From AP-15 sp963833745 (GTDB lineage: Bacteria; Pseudomonadota; Alphaproteobacteria; ATCC43930; CGMCC-115725), in assembly GCA_963833745.1 (NCBI GenBank), contig CAWHZD010000004.1:310001-374000 (forward strand): DNA of 64,000 bases, in the 5' to 3' direction. A model generated the notes under the pieces. It had not been told where the DNA came from. It made no database searches and saw only the letters and a list, made by a program, of their open reading frames with translations. Made by a program: the position numbers and the translations under genes. This document shows, piece after piece, positions 16,615 to 25,029 of the stretch. Position 1 is the stretch's first letter. The number at the start of each line of letters is the position of its first letter.

Positions 16615-17253
16615 TTATGCTGCGGCTTTCCCGCTTATATCCGTACCCGGCGGCGACCCCTTTTGGACCAGCACAGGGGCGACAATCGAAATGCCCCAAT
16701 CAATCGGCCAGCGCGCCAGGGCATAGGCGCGACCGAGCCGGGGAAGCAGCTGCGACAGCCGCTTGCCGCGAAAATCCGGTCGCACCCAAGCCGAGCCGCC
16801 GTAGACGACGACCCCGGTTATAACTTTGGCGTCCGGCGCAGTCACAATACAGGGTTGTCCATCAACCCCTGCCCCATAGAGCAGACCATCAACTTCCTTT
16901 TCCAATGTCGTCTCTGGCCAGTAATGCACACGGCCGGCATGGGTGGCGACGATCTCACCATGCTCGTCTTCGCCTGAAATCCAGTATGCGTTTTCAGGGA
17001 TCAGGTCATTATACTCCGGATTGAACATTCGCATCAGTGGATACCAGGTGCCGTTGCTGACTTTCTGTTTGTTAAAATACAACAACTCGTCAAAATCGTG
17101 GCGCAGGCGCAAGCTGATGCCGATTTGCCGCGCGGCTTTGTCGCCTTCGAGGACGAAGCGTGACAACAAACGCGGCGGGCCATGCTTGATCGTTAGTGCG
17201 TCCGGGAGACGTAGATTGTTCTCCGGGACGATATTCGGATAAACCAGTTCCAT
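16615..17253 (-). CDS. GNAT-like acyltransferase, probable frameshift near its C-terminus
   Basis: 212 aa as read, starting MELVYPNIVPENNLRLPDAL (ATG 17253). The stretch SAWVRPDFRGKRLSQLLPRL has the acyl-CoA loop pattern R-x-x-G-x-x followed by a helix, as in GNAT acetyltransferases. After ISIVAPVLVQKG the frame ends in a short unrelated tail (SPPGTDISGKAAA), whereas the next frame continues naturally with VAAGYGYKRESRSIIFPGAP and SVSAEDAYDDFFAIL. The switch falls at the run CCCCTTTT (16657-16664), a typical indel site. The acceptor substrate is unknown. Confidence 0.65.
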   Translation of the reverse strand: MELVYPNIVPENNLRLPDALTIKHGPPRLLSRFVLEGDKAARQIGISLRLRHDFDELLYFNKQKVSNGTWYPLMRMFNPEYNDLIPENAYWISGEDEHGEIVATHAGRVHYWPETTLEKEVDGLLYGAGVDGQPCIVTAPDAKVITGVVVYGGSAWVRPDFRGKRLSQLLPRLGRAYALARWPIDWGISIVAPVLVQKGSPPGTDISGKAAA

Positions 17254-17283
17254 CGGATTCTCCTCTGAAGCGGCGCACCGCAT

Positions 17284-17853
17284 CGAACGATCCGTCGACT
17301 GCCGCTCTAAGCCTTTAGAAAGCCAATGTTGCTCGCATTACTGAATGGGTTCTCCAGACGTCGGTTTTATCCGGACCACCGTACAGCTTTTATCTCGTTC
17401 TATTATCGTACGAGTTCCATCGGTCATTTGGGTACAACGAACAATTGAGATAACATTAACATATATCGAACCAATGTCAATTAAAAATTATTCGTTTACT
17501 CTAATTTTTAAAAACAATGTGACCCATGGTTGCATGTGCACAAATGTTAAGGTCGTTTTTCGGGGACTAATTGCTGACGTTACGATGACTATTTCTACAT
17601 CCAGAGGGATTTTTATTTGATAAAAGGGGCAAAGACTGACGAAAGATAGGACGAATTTCCCGCCGGATGGTGCCGTGGTTGACGTCTTTTTGATGGTTGG
17701 GCAATTCGCGCGGTACTCGATCGCCGCCAGCTGACTGGATGGCTCGCCGACGACCTTCGCGGGAGAAACGCGCGGCGTTGCGCCGCGTTCGCTTTCCTCG
17801 GATACTGCGGCGACCGACGACGATCCGATCGCATGGAGCAGCACGGTTGGAGT
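17284..17853. other. Gene-poor stretch with an AT-rich island
   Basis: About 570 bases with no convincing gene. Bases 17330-17640 are clearly AT-rich against the GC-rich surroundings and contain a 91-codon frame (17345-17620) with no family resemblance and atypical codon use. This looks like acquired or regulatory DNA. The part from 17640 to 17850 is GC-rich again with only shadow frames. Confidence 0.5.
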
Positions 17854-18140
17854 ATGGGCCGGAGCATCACGCTCGCCGCAGCCGACGGCTGGACCCTTGA
17901 CGCCCCGCGCCAAGGCGCATGGTGGCCTCGTCCTCTGCCCGAGATTGTGGGGTTGACCATCATGTTGATCCCGATGGATGTCGCCGGCGCGGTCAACCAC
18001 GCGCCGCCGGATTTGACAATCTACGTCGACCACGCGGGTCTTGGGTTCGGCTGCCACGGGCGCAGCGTTGATGAGCCTGAAAGCGCCGAGCTTGGCCTGC
18101 GGCGCGGTCTCTACTTTTCAACCAGCGCGTCGGCCGACAA
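17854..18140 (+). pseudogene. Dienelactone hydrolase remnant
   Basis: The ATG at 17854 starts MGRSITLAAADGWTLDA, like the first strand of dienelactone hydrolases. A frame switch then gives KAHGGLVLCP followed by EIVGLT, matching the GGLVVLQEIFG region. After a large internal loss, the end reads IYVDHAGLGFGCHGRSVDEP and AELGLRRGLYFS, matching the family's C-terminal Y-x-x-A-x-HGF block. The catalytic Cys and Asp segments are missing, so it is a non-functional remnant. The identification is by eye. Confidence 0.45.
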
Positions 18141-18160
18141 CGCCGCAACCCGGGGGACCC

Positions 18161-19501
18161 ATGACCAGCAAGGACCAGCTGAAGCGCGCCGTGTGCGAAG
18201 CGATCGACCGCAATGCCGGCGCGATCATCGATCTCGGCGAAACCATCCTGCACAGCCCCGAAACCGGGTTCAACGAGGTCAAGACCGCCGCCCTCGTCGC
18301 CCAACGGATGAGCGCGCTGGCGCTCGCGCCGCGTACCGGCTTGGCGCTGACCGGGGTCAAGGGCCGCGTTGCGGGGCGCGTTCCGGGGCCGCGTCTCGCC
18401 CTTATCGCCGAACTCGACAGTCTGCGCACCTCCGATCACCCGCTCGCCGATCCGGTCACCGGGGCGGCGCACAGCTGCGGGCATAATGCCCAGATCGCCG
18501 GCATGCTGGGTGCTGCAATCGGGCTGACCGGCGCCGACATCGCCGATCATCTCGCCGGCGAAATTGTGTTTTTCGCCGTGCCCGCCGAGGAATTCATCGA
18601 TGTCGAGGAACGGCTCGGCCGCGTCGCCCGCGGCGAGATCGAATTCATGCTCGGCAAGCAGGAGCTCGTCGCCAAAGGCCATTTCGACGATATCGACCTG
18701 GCGATGATGATCCACACCGGGTCGGCCAACGCCGGCAAGGCGCGCTCGGCAATTGCCGAATCATCGAACGGCGCGCTGATCAAACAGATCCGCTTTGTCG
18801 GCCGGGCGGCGCATGCCGGCGGAGCGCCGCAGCTTGGGATCAACGCTCTCAACGCGGCGATGATCGCGATGAGCGCGATCGCCGCCCAGCGCGAGACCTT
18901 CTGGGAAAGGGACACGATCCGGATCCACCCGATCATCACCAAGGGCGGCGACGCGGTCAGCGTCGTTCCGGCCGAGGTGACGATGGAGACGTTTGTGCGC
19001 GGCGGCTCGCTCGAAGCGATCCTCGACGCCAACCGCAAGGTCGACCGCTGCCTGCGCGCCGGTGCGATGGCGGTCGGCGCCGAGGTCGAGATCCAGACCA
19101 TTCCCGGGTATTTGCCGCAGCGCAACGACAAGCGGCTGGGGCGGGTCTTTGGCGACAATGTCGAGGCGATCTTTGGCCCGGACACCTTCCAGAGCGGCGG
19201 CCATCGCACCGGCTCGACCGATATGGGCGACCTCGCCCACCTGATGCCGGTGATCCACCCCTATGTCGTCGCCGCGGAGGGCCATGCCCACGCCGCCGAC
19301 TGGCGTATCAACGAACCGCAGCACGGGTATGTGACGCCGGCCAAGCTGCTGGCAATGACCGCTATCGACCTGCTCTATGCCGATGCCGCACCGGCCCGGG
19401 ACATCCTCGATAAATTCGAGCCGGCGATGACCAAGGAGGCTTATCTCGGCTTTCAGCGGGGCTTGTTCAAAAAGGAGCGCTACGCTGCTCCGACGACGTG
19501 A
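18161..19501 (+). CDS. M20-family amidohydrolase/peptidase
   Basis: 446 aa from the ATG at 18161 (GGGGGA six bases upstream). Metal-binding and catalytic segments are visible: AHSCGHNAQIAGMLGAAIGL (Cys/His metal site typical of amidohydrolases such as aminoacylase and p-aminobenzoyl-glutamate hydrolase), FFAVPAEEFID (catalytic Glu pair), the dimerisation strand QIRFVGRAAHAGGAPQLGIN, and a late HAHAADWRINEPQ. It probably cleaves an N-acyl or peptide amide bond in the cytoplasm. The exact substrate is unknown. It is followed after 86 bases by the uracil-DNA glycosylase gene. Confidence 0.88.
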   Translation: MTSKDQLKRAVCEAIDRNAGAIIDLGETILHSPETGFNEVKTAALVAQRMSALALAPRTGLALTGVKGRVAGRVPGPRLALIAELDSLRTSDHPLADPVTGAAHSCGHNAQIAGMLGAAIGLTGADIADHLAGEIVFFAVPAEEFIDVEERLGRVARGEIEFMLGKQELVAKGHFDDIDLAMMIHTGSANAGKARSAIAESSNGALIKQIRFVGRAAHAGGAPQLGINALNAAMIAMSAIAAQRETFWERDTIRIHPIITKGGDAVSVVPAEVTMETFVRGGSLEAILDANRKVDRCLRAGAMAVGAEVEIQTIPGYLPQRNDKRLGRVFGDNVEAIFGPDTFQSGGHRTGSTDMGDLAHLMPVIHPYVVAAEGHAHAADWRINEPQHGYVTPAKLLAMTAIDLLYADAAPARDILDKFEPAMTKEAYLGFQRGLFKKERYAAPTT

Positions 19502-19587
19502 TTTGACCGTCGGCGCCATAGCTGGATTTGCGGCAATCTAACGTTCGCTGGCTGATAAAGGTCGGAAATGCCGGACGGTCGCAGCGG

Positions 19588-20457
19588 GTGACGGCGGAAG
19601 CGCACAAGGCGGCGCTGGCGCTGTTGCGCTGGCATATCGCAATGGGAGCGGACGAGGCGATCGGCGATCAGCCGATCGACCGCTTCAGCGCCGGGACGCT
19701 CGTGGCCGTTGCCGTTCCGGCAGATATGCCGACTCCGCAACCTGCAGTTGCGCTGTCAAAGCCGCCGCCCGCGACGGCGCGCCCGGTGGCGGCCGTGCTG
19801 CCGGCCGCCTATGCGGAGGCGCCCGGGGAGGCGGCGCAGTCGGCGCGGCTGCTGGCGGCGGGGGCCGTCTCATTGGCGGCGCTGGAGGCGGCGATCGCCG
19901 GGTTCGAAGGCTGCGCGCTGAAACAGACCGCGACCAACACCGTCATCGCCGACGGCAATCCGGCGGCACCGGTCATGATCATCGGCGAGGCGCCGGGCGC
20001 CGACGAAGACCGCATCGGGCGACCCTTTGTCGGTCGCGCCGGCCAGTTGCTCGACCGCATGCTGGCGGCGATCGGGTTCGACCGGAGCGGCGTGCTGATC
20101 ACCAACGCGATCTATTGGCGTCCCCCCGGCAACCGCACGCCGACCGCCGACGAGATCGCCGCCTGCCTGCCGTTTGTGCTGCGCCACATCACCCTGGTCG
20201 GGCCGAAAGTCCTGGTGCTGGCCGGCGGCACCGCGGCGCGGGCATTATTGCCGCCGGGTCCCGGCATCACCCGGCTGCGCGGACGTTGGTTCGACCTCGC
20301 GATCCCCGGCGTCGACCAGCCGGTTCCGACCGTGCCGATGTTCCACCCGTCCTTCCTGCTGCGCGCCCCCGAGCGCAAGCGCGAGGCCTGGCGCGACCTC
20401 CTCGCGTTGCGCGCCCGCCTCGACCAGTTGCTGGCCGCCGAGCCGCCGCCCGGCTAG
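19588..20457 (+). CDS. Uracil-DNA glycosylase, family 4-like
   Basis: 289 aa from the GTG at 19588 (VTAEAHKAALALLRWHIAMG); a TTG 60 bases upstream is the alternative. After an Ala/Pro-rich linker the glycosylase domain begins with MIIGEAPGADEDRIGRPFVG (motif 1), continues with ITNAIYWRPPGNRTPTADEI, and ends with MFHPSFLLRAP (motif 2). The enzyme removes uracil from DNA. Only two cysteines occur in the whole protein, so the 4Fe-4S cluster of classical family-4 enzymes appears to be lost, as seems usual for this alphaproteobacterial subgroup. moaB follows 53 bases downstream. Confidence 0.88.
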   Translation: MTAEAHKAALALLRWHIAMGADEAIGDQPIDRFSAGTLVAVAVPADMPTPQPAVALSKPPPATARPVAAVLPAAYAEAPGEAAQSARLLAAGAVSLAALEAAIAGFEGCALKQTATNTVIADGNPAAPVMIIGEAPGADEDRIGRPFVGRAGQLLDRMLAAIGFDRSGVLITNAIYWRPPGNRTPTADEIAACLPFVLRHITLVGPKVLVLAGGTAARALLPPGPGITRLRGRWFDLAIPGVDQPVPTVPMFHPSFLLRAPERKREAWRDLLALRARLDQLLAAEPPPG

Positions 20458-20510
20458 CCGCTGCCCCGCGTTCGGGCTATGCTGCCGGCATCCCAGAGGG
20501 AGCGTCGCTC

Positions 20511-21044
20511 ATGCCCGGCCGGCTCGATCAAACCCGTCCGTTTTTGCCTGTCAACATCGCGATCCTGACGGTTTCGGACACCCGCGACGCGGCCCAGGAC
20601 CGCTCCGGCAACACGCTCGCCGACCTCGCGGCGAGTGCCGGGCACCATGTCGTGGCACGGCGGATCGTGCGCGATGAACAGGATGCCATCGTCGCCCAGC
20701 TGCGCGCCTGGATCGCCGACCCGCAGGTCGACGTGGTGATCTCGACCGGCGGCACCGGCGTCACCGGCCGCGACGTGACGCCCGAGGCGTTCCACAAGGT
20801 CTACGAGAAAGAGATCGCCGGCTTTGGCGAGGTGTTCCGCTGGCAGAGCTACGACAAGATCGGGACCTCAACGATCCAGAGCCGGGCAACCGCCGGGGTC
20901 GCTGGCGGGACCTATCTGTTCGCGCTGCCGGGCTCGCCCAGCGCCTGCCGCGACGCCTGGGAGGGCATCCTCGTCCACCAGCTCGACAACCGCTTTCGCC
21001 CGTGCAACTTCGTCGAGCTGATGCCGCGGCTGCAGGAGCTCTGA
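20511..21044 (+). CDS. moaB: Molybdenum cofactor biosynthesis protein B
   Basis: 177 aa, start ATG 20511 with GAGGGAG upstream. Family motifs: NIAILTVSDTRDAAQDRSGN, the nucleotide-binding loop VVISTGGTGVTGRDVTPEAF, and the PGSPSACRDAWEGI segment. MoaB/MogA proteins adenylylate molybdopterin before Mo insertion. The presence of a Mo hydroxylase at 5-7.7 kb fits a need for Mo cofactor, although the two loci are 13 kb apart. Confidence 0.93.
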   Translation: MPGRLDQTRPFLPVNIAILTVSDTRDAAQDRSGNTLADLAASAGHHVVARRIVRDEQDAIVAQLRAWIADPQVDVVISTGGTGVTGRDVTPEAFHKVYEKEIAGFGEVFRWQSYDKIGTSTIQSRATAGVAGGTYLFALPGSPSACRDAWEGILVHQLDNRFRPCNFVELMPRLQEL

Positions 21045-21211
21045 AATAGCCGCTCACCGGCTCGCGTGGTGTTGATTTGCAGCACCACTGCGACCCTTCA
21101 CCGACACCGAAACCGCGGTGTGCACGGCGGGGGAGAGGGTTGGGCGGGGACGACAATCGCGATCCCGCCGCCGCGATTTCGCTAGTGCGCACACCAGAGT
21201 CCGGTAGCGGA

Positions 21212-22261
21212 CTACATCAGGAACACGCCCTTGCCGGTGGTTTGGGTGTCGAACAGCTGATAGGCCTCCTCGGCCTGGTCGAGCTTCCACTGGTGGGTGA
21301 ACAGGCGGTCGACATCGACCTTGCGGTCGACGATGAACTGGGCGCACTCGGCCTGGCCGATCGACGAGAAGGTCCAGGAGGCGACGATCGTCAGCTGCTT
21401 GCGCAGCATGTCCGGGCTGACGTCGATCGTCACATTGTTGCGCTCGCCGACAAAGCAGACCGTGCCCCACACCTTGGCGCTGCGCACCGCGGCGATCCGG
21501 CCCTCGGGCTGGCTCGAGGTGTCGAGGGTAAAGTCGGCGCCGCCATGGGTCAGATCCTTGATCGCGCCGATTGGGTCGTTCGAGCGCGGGTTGACGGTCT
21601 CCCAGGCGCCGAATTCCTTGGCGCGTTCGAGCCGCTCGGGGCTGATGTCGAGGGCGATGACCCGCGCCCCCATCGCCGAGGCGAGCTGGGTCGCCGACAA
21701 GCCGACCGGGCCCTGGCCGAATAAGGCGATCGTGTCGTTGCCGGAAAGATTGAGCCGCCGCAGTGCGCCGTAAGCGGTGCCGGTGCCGCACGCGATCGCC
21801 GCTCCGGCGGTAAAGGACAGCTCGTCATGCAACGGCACCAGGGTAAAGGCCGGCACCTTCAGCCAGCGCGCGTGCCCGCCATGCGCGTTATTGCCGTAGA
21901 CCAGAACCGGCTCTTCCTGGCACAGCTGCGACCATCCCGAGCGGCAATGGTTGCAGACGGTGCAGCCCTTGTAATGGTGCACCATAACCCGCTGGCCGAC
22001 CTTGGCCTGCTTGTCGCTGACGCCGGGGCCGACCGCCGCGACGATGCCGCAGGGCTCGTGCCCGCCGATCACCGGGTTGGGGTTGACCGGCAATCCGCCG
22101 ATCGATTCACCACCGGTTTTAGGGCGCCGGTACTGGTGCAGGTCGCTGCCGCACATGCCTGACGCCTTCATTTCGACAACGGCTTCGCCCGGCCCGGGCG
22201 TCGGATCCGGGAACTCCATCATCTCGATTTCGCTCTCGCCCGAAAAAACCACGCCGCGCAT
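21212..22261 (-). CDS. Zinc-dependent alcohol dehydrogenase (MDR family)
   Basis: 349 aa from the ATG at 22261 (GGAGGAG upstream). The catalytic zinc ligands lie in GMCGSDLHQY and GGHEPCG; the structural zinc site is CTVCNHCRSGWSQLC, with all four cysteines. The NAD-binding Rossmann loop is LFGQGPVGLSATQLASAMGA and the next acidic residue (ALDIS) points to NAD rather than NADP. It belongs to the threonine/sorbitol dehydrogenase side of the family; the substrate is unknown. It is the last chromosomal gene before the tRNA-associated integration point. Confidence 0.9.
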   Translation of the reverse strand: MRGVVFSGESEIEMMEFPDPTPGPGEAVVEMKASGMCGSDLHQYRRPKTGGESIGGLPVNPNPVIGGHEPCGIVAAVGPGVSDKQAKVGQRVMVHHYKGCTVCNHCRSGWSQLCQEEPVLVYGNNAHGGHARWLKVPAFTLVPLHDELSFTAGAAIACGTGTAYGALRRLNLSGNDTIALFGQGPVGLSATQLASAMGARVIALDISPERLERAKEFGAWETVNPRSNDPIGAIKDLTHGGADFTLDTSSQPEGRIAAVRSAKVWGTVCFVGERNNVTIDVSPDMLRKQLTIVASWTFSSIGQAECAQFIVDRKVDVDRLFTHQWKLDQAEEAYQLFDTQTTGKGVFLM

Positions 22262-22618
22262 CGTCTCCTCCACCTCGTTTCTGTCCCGGTCGAGACTAGC
22301 CCTTTTCACCGCCCCGACGATATCGCCCCGTTCGCCGCCGCGGGTCCGCCGACGTCATCCCTGGCAATCCCTGTAGCAACTCGGCACAACGGTCCTCGGG
22401 AAGGTTGGGGAGGACCGCTGCGCTCGTGTGTTGCCGCAACGGCGATGCGGCTGGACATTGGCGCCCGCCGCCGCGCGGTCAGCGCGCCCGATGGCGGGTC
22501 TCGACCACTCGGTATTACAGAAAAAGGGCGCGACATGGAGACCGGCAACCCCGGACCCGGCAGGCGCCGCCTCTTCACCGGCAACGGCGCCGATCATCAT
22601 CCAACTCTTTGAAGTGAT

Positions 22619-22667
22619 TGGCGCGCCCGAGAGGAGTCGAACCCCTAACCCCCAGATCCGTAGTCTG
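22619..22667 (-). other. tRNA-Arg(ACG) 3' half, attachment site left by integration
   Basis: On the minus strand these 49 bases read from the 3' part of the anticodon arm (CAGACTACGGATCTG, anticodon ACG) through the T arm (GGGGTTCGACTCC) to the acceptor end GGGCGCGCCA. The 5' half (acceptor strand and D arm) is absent; the sequence beyond it is unrelated. Together with the integrase starting 161 bases away this is a classical att site in a tRNA 3' end. An intact tRNA-Arg is expected at the other end of the inserted element, which was not found in this window. Confidence 0.8.
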
Positions 22668-22828
22668 TGTTTTTGGGGTTTCGTATCGTGCCGCACGGCT
22701 GCTACAAGGTATAATTATCTAGCATATCTGAGACAACCTCGTTCCGCAACATTCCTCCTGATGCCCCTTGTGTGATTGCTGGTGATTGCTATGTGATTGC
22801 TAGCTGCCGCAGGAGGGGCTCCCTGGGG

Positions 22829-24037
22829 ATGAGGGGAAAGATCAGCAAGCGCGCGATCGACGCGATCGATGCGAACGAGAGGGACGTGTTCCTGTGGGAC
22901 ACCGACTTGAAGGGCTTCGGGCTGAAAGTCAGCCCAGCCGGCAGCAAGATCTACCTCATCCAATATCGCCTGGGCGGACGTGAGGCCCGCACTCAGCGCT
23001 ACACCATCGGCAAGCACGGGTCACCTTGGACACCCGACAAGGCGCGCGAAGAGGCTGAGCGCCTGCTTGGGCGGGTGGCGAACGAAGTCGATCCGGCGAA
23101 GGAGAAAAAGGCGAAGCTCGCGGCTCACCGCACCGATTCGCAAGCCCCGACGCTTGCCGAATTCGCGGCTCGCTACGTCGCCGAGTATGCGAGCCCCTAT
23201 AAGAAACGGCGTAGCGTCCAGGAGGACGAACGAAACCTTCGCCTACATATCAACCCAGCGCTCGGGATGCTGAAGCTCAAGGACGTCACCCCGGCGCATA
23301 TCGCGAAGTTTCATGCTAGCGGAAGGAACACCCCGATAAACGCCAACCGCTGCCGTGCCCTGCTCTCGCACATATTTAGGATGGCCGAGGTCTGGGGTGA
23401 GCGCCCACCGGGATCGAACCCATGTCGTTACGTCGAAAAATTCGGCGAACACCGACGAGAGCGATTTCTGTCGGCAGACGAGCTCGCGCGCCTCGGCGAG
23501 GCATTGAAACACGCCGATGGCAAGGAGCCGCCATCAGCAATCGCCGCAATCCGCCTCCTGATCCTCACCGGGTGCCGTCTGTCCGAGATCCTCTCACTTC
23601 GGTGGGAGTGGATCGATTTCGAGCGCGGTAGCCTGCTCTTGCCCGACAGTAAGACCGGGGCCAAGAACGTGCCGCTTGGGGCGCCCGCACTGCGGTCGCT
23701 GGTCGAGTTGCCGCGCCAAGAAGAAAGTCCGTACGTTCTACCGGCCGAACGCGGTAACGGACATTTCGTCGGCATACAGAAACCCTGGCAACGCATTCGA
23801 GCAGTGGCCGGGCTAAAAGATGTTCGCATTCACGATCTTCGTCACAGTTTCGCTTCCATCGCCGTATCGGGCGGGGACAGCCTCTATCTCGTCGGTAAAG
23901 TGCTGGGGCATCGTCAGTCCCGAACTACGGAGCGATACGCCCATTTGAAGGACGACCCACTTCGCGCCGTCGCCGACCGCACATCGGAAAGGATCGCGGC
24001 TATCATTGGCACCGGCAAGAGCAAAGGTCATCCCTAG
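22829..24037 (+). CDS. Tyrosine-type integrase (DUF4102/P4 type)
   Basis: 402 aa from the ATG at 22829 (AGGAGGGG upstream). N-terminal DUF4102 arm-binding domain (ISKRAIDAIDANERDVFLWD ... FGLKVSPAGSKIYLIQYRLG), a SAM-like core-binding domain, then the catalytic domain with Arg in LTGCRLSEILSLRWEW, HDLRHSFASIAV, and LGHRQSRTTERYAHL with the nucleophilic Tyr. Such integrases insert genomic islands into tRNA 3' ends, which fits the tRNA-Arg fragment next to it. All catalytic residues are present, so the enzyme may be active. Confidence 0.93.
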   Translation: MRGKISKRAIDAIDANERDVFLWDTDLKGFGLKVSPAGSKIYLIQYRLGGREARTQRYTIGKHGSPWTPDKAREEAERLLGRVANEVDPAKEKKAKLAAHRTDSQAPTLAEFAARYVAEYASPYKKRRSVQEDERNLRLHINPALGMLKLKDVTPAHIAKFHASGRNTPINANRCRALLSHIFRMAEVWGERPPGSNPCRYVEKFGEHRRERFLSADELARLGEALKHADGKEPPSAIAAIRLLILTGCRLSEILSLRWEWIDFERGSLLLPDSKTGAKNVPLGAPALRSLVELPRQEESPYVLPAERGNGHFVGIQKPWQRIRAVAGLKDVRIHDLRHSFASIAVSGGDSLYLVGKVLGHRQSRTTERYAHLKDDPLRAVADRTSERIAAIIGTGKSKGHP

Positions 24038-25029
24038 GGGGTCTGCTCCCGGCGCCACCAGCGCCTCGCCACCGGCCCGCCGCAACTCGGGCTGCGGCGA
24101 GGCGATCACGAATACCCAAACCGTGGACCCCGGTGACGGGACGAGGGTGCATTTCGCGACGCATGACTGCTTGATCCGCTACGGCGATCGATGGCGCGGC
24201 GCGGCGACGGCCGCGCTCGCAGCGATGGGCCTGAGCCCGCCGTTCGAGCAAGAGCCCGATCGCTAAAGCTAAGCTACAGGCTTTGCCGCTTGAAGGGGTT
24301 AGCGGCAACCCCAGGGATGGTTGGCTACTGGGAGCCGTGACGATCTTTGTCCCGTGCGACAGGATTTGTATCGATACTTCGTTCACCACCTCCGGTGACG
24401 CGCAACACCGAGCTCGCGGATCCGTCGGTGACGCGTCACGGGTGCATCGCCGTTCCCTAACCAGAGTCCGCAGGAATCGCTTGCGATCTCTGGTTCGCGC
24501 ATAGCTCCCTCTGTCGGAAGCTCGCGACGATATCAACCTGTGGGATGGTGAGCGCGTGGTGTGCATCGCGATAACTAATAAGGCCGCCCGTTTCGTGATC
24601 GCAAATGTCCCGGATGCGCCCGCTTCCGGACGTTCGTAAAACGGCGATCGAACCACCGGAGTCGTTAAGGGTTATCAGATGCCTGCCCGTCACCTGGCGG
24701 TGCCGCGCGCTCCGAGGGCAGGCGTCTGATAAGCCTCGAGGGAGGAAACCGCGGGCCGGTATGGGTACAGCGGTGCGGCGCGCTGGAGCTATGGGGATTT
24801 GAGAGCCGCGGGTGATCGGCTGCGATGTGGCCGTCGTGACTGCGAGACGGGGTCCGGCGCGGGATAAAGCGGTGGCGGCGCCTGGTGAAGCGATGAACGA
24901 ATTGCGATTGCCATTACCGCGGCCGCAGGCTGGCATACAACTGTGGTCATTGGCCGAGCAGGCTCGCCGCCGATCGAGGGGGGCGGCAACTGCGAACAGC
25001 ATTGGCGTGTGGTGGCCGGGTGATAGCGA
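24038..25029. other. About 1 kb without a recognisable gene
   Basis: Frames on both strands are Arg/Pro/Ser-rich and look like shadows. A possible 47-codon frame at 24123-24266 (starting VDPGDGTRVHFATHDCLIRY) has no family resemblance and no clear ribosome site. This stretch lies between the island integrase and the IS91-type element and may be a decayed remainder. Confidence 0.5.

Noticed and set aside
17345..17620. 91-codon frame in the AT-rich island
   Set aside because: No motif, atypical codon use, weak start context; treated as intergenic.
22619..22667. A complete tRNA-Arg gene
   Set aside because: The D arm and 5' acceptor strand are missing; only the 3' half is present.
24123..24266. 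47-codon plus-strand frame with GTG start
   Set aside because: No ribosome site and no homologue known; mentioned only in the gap entry.
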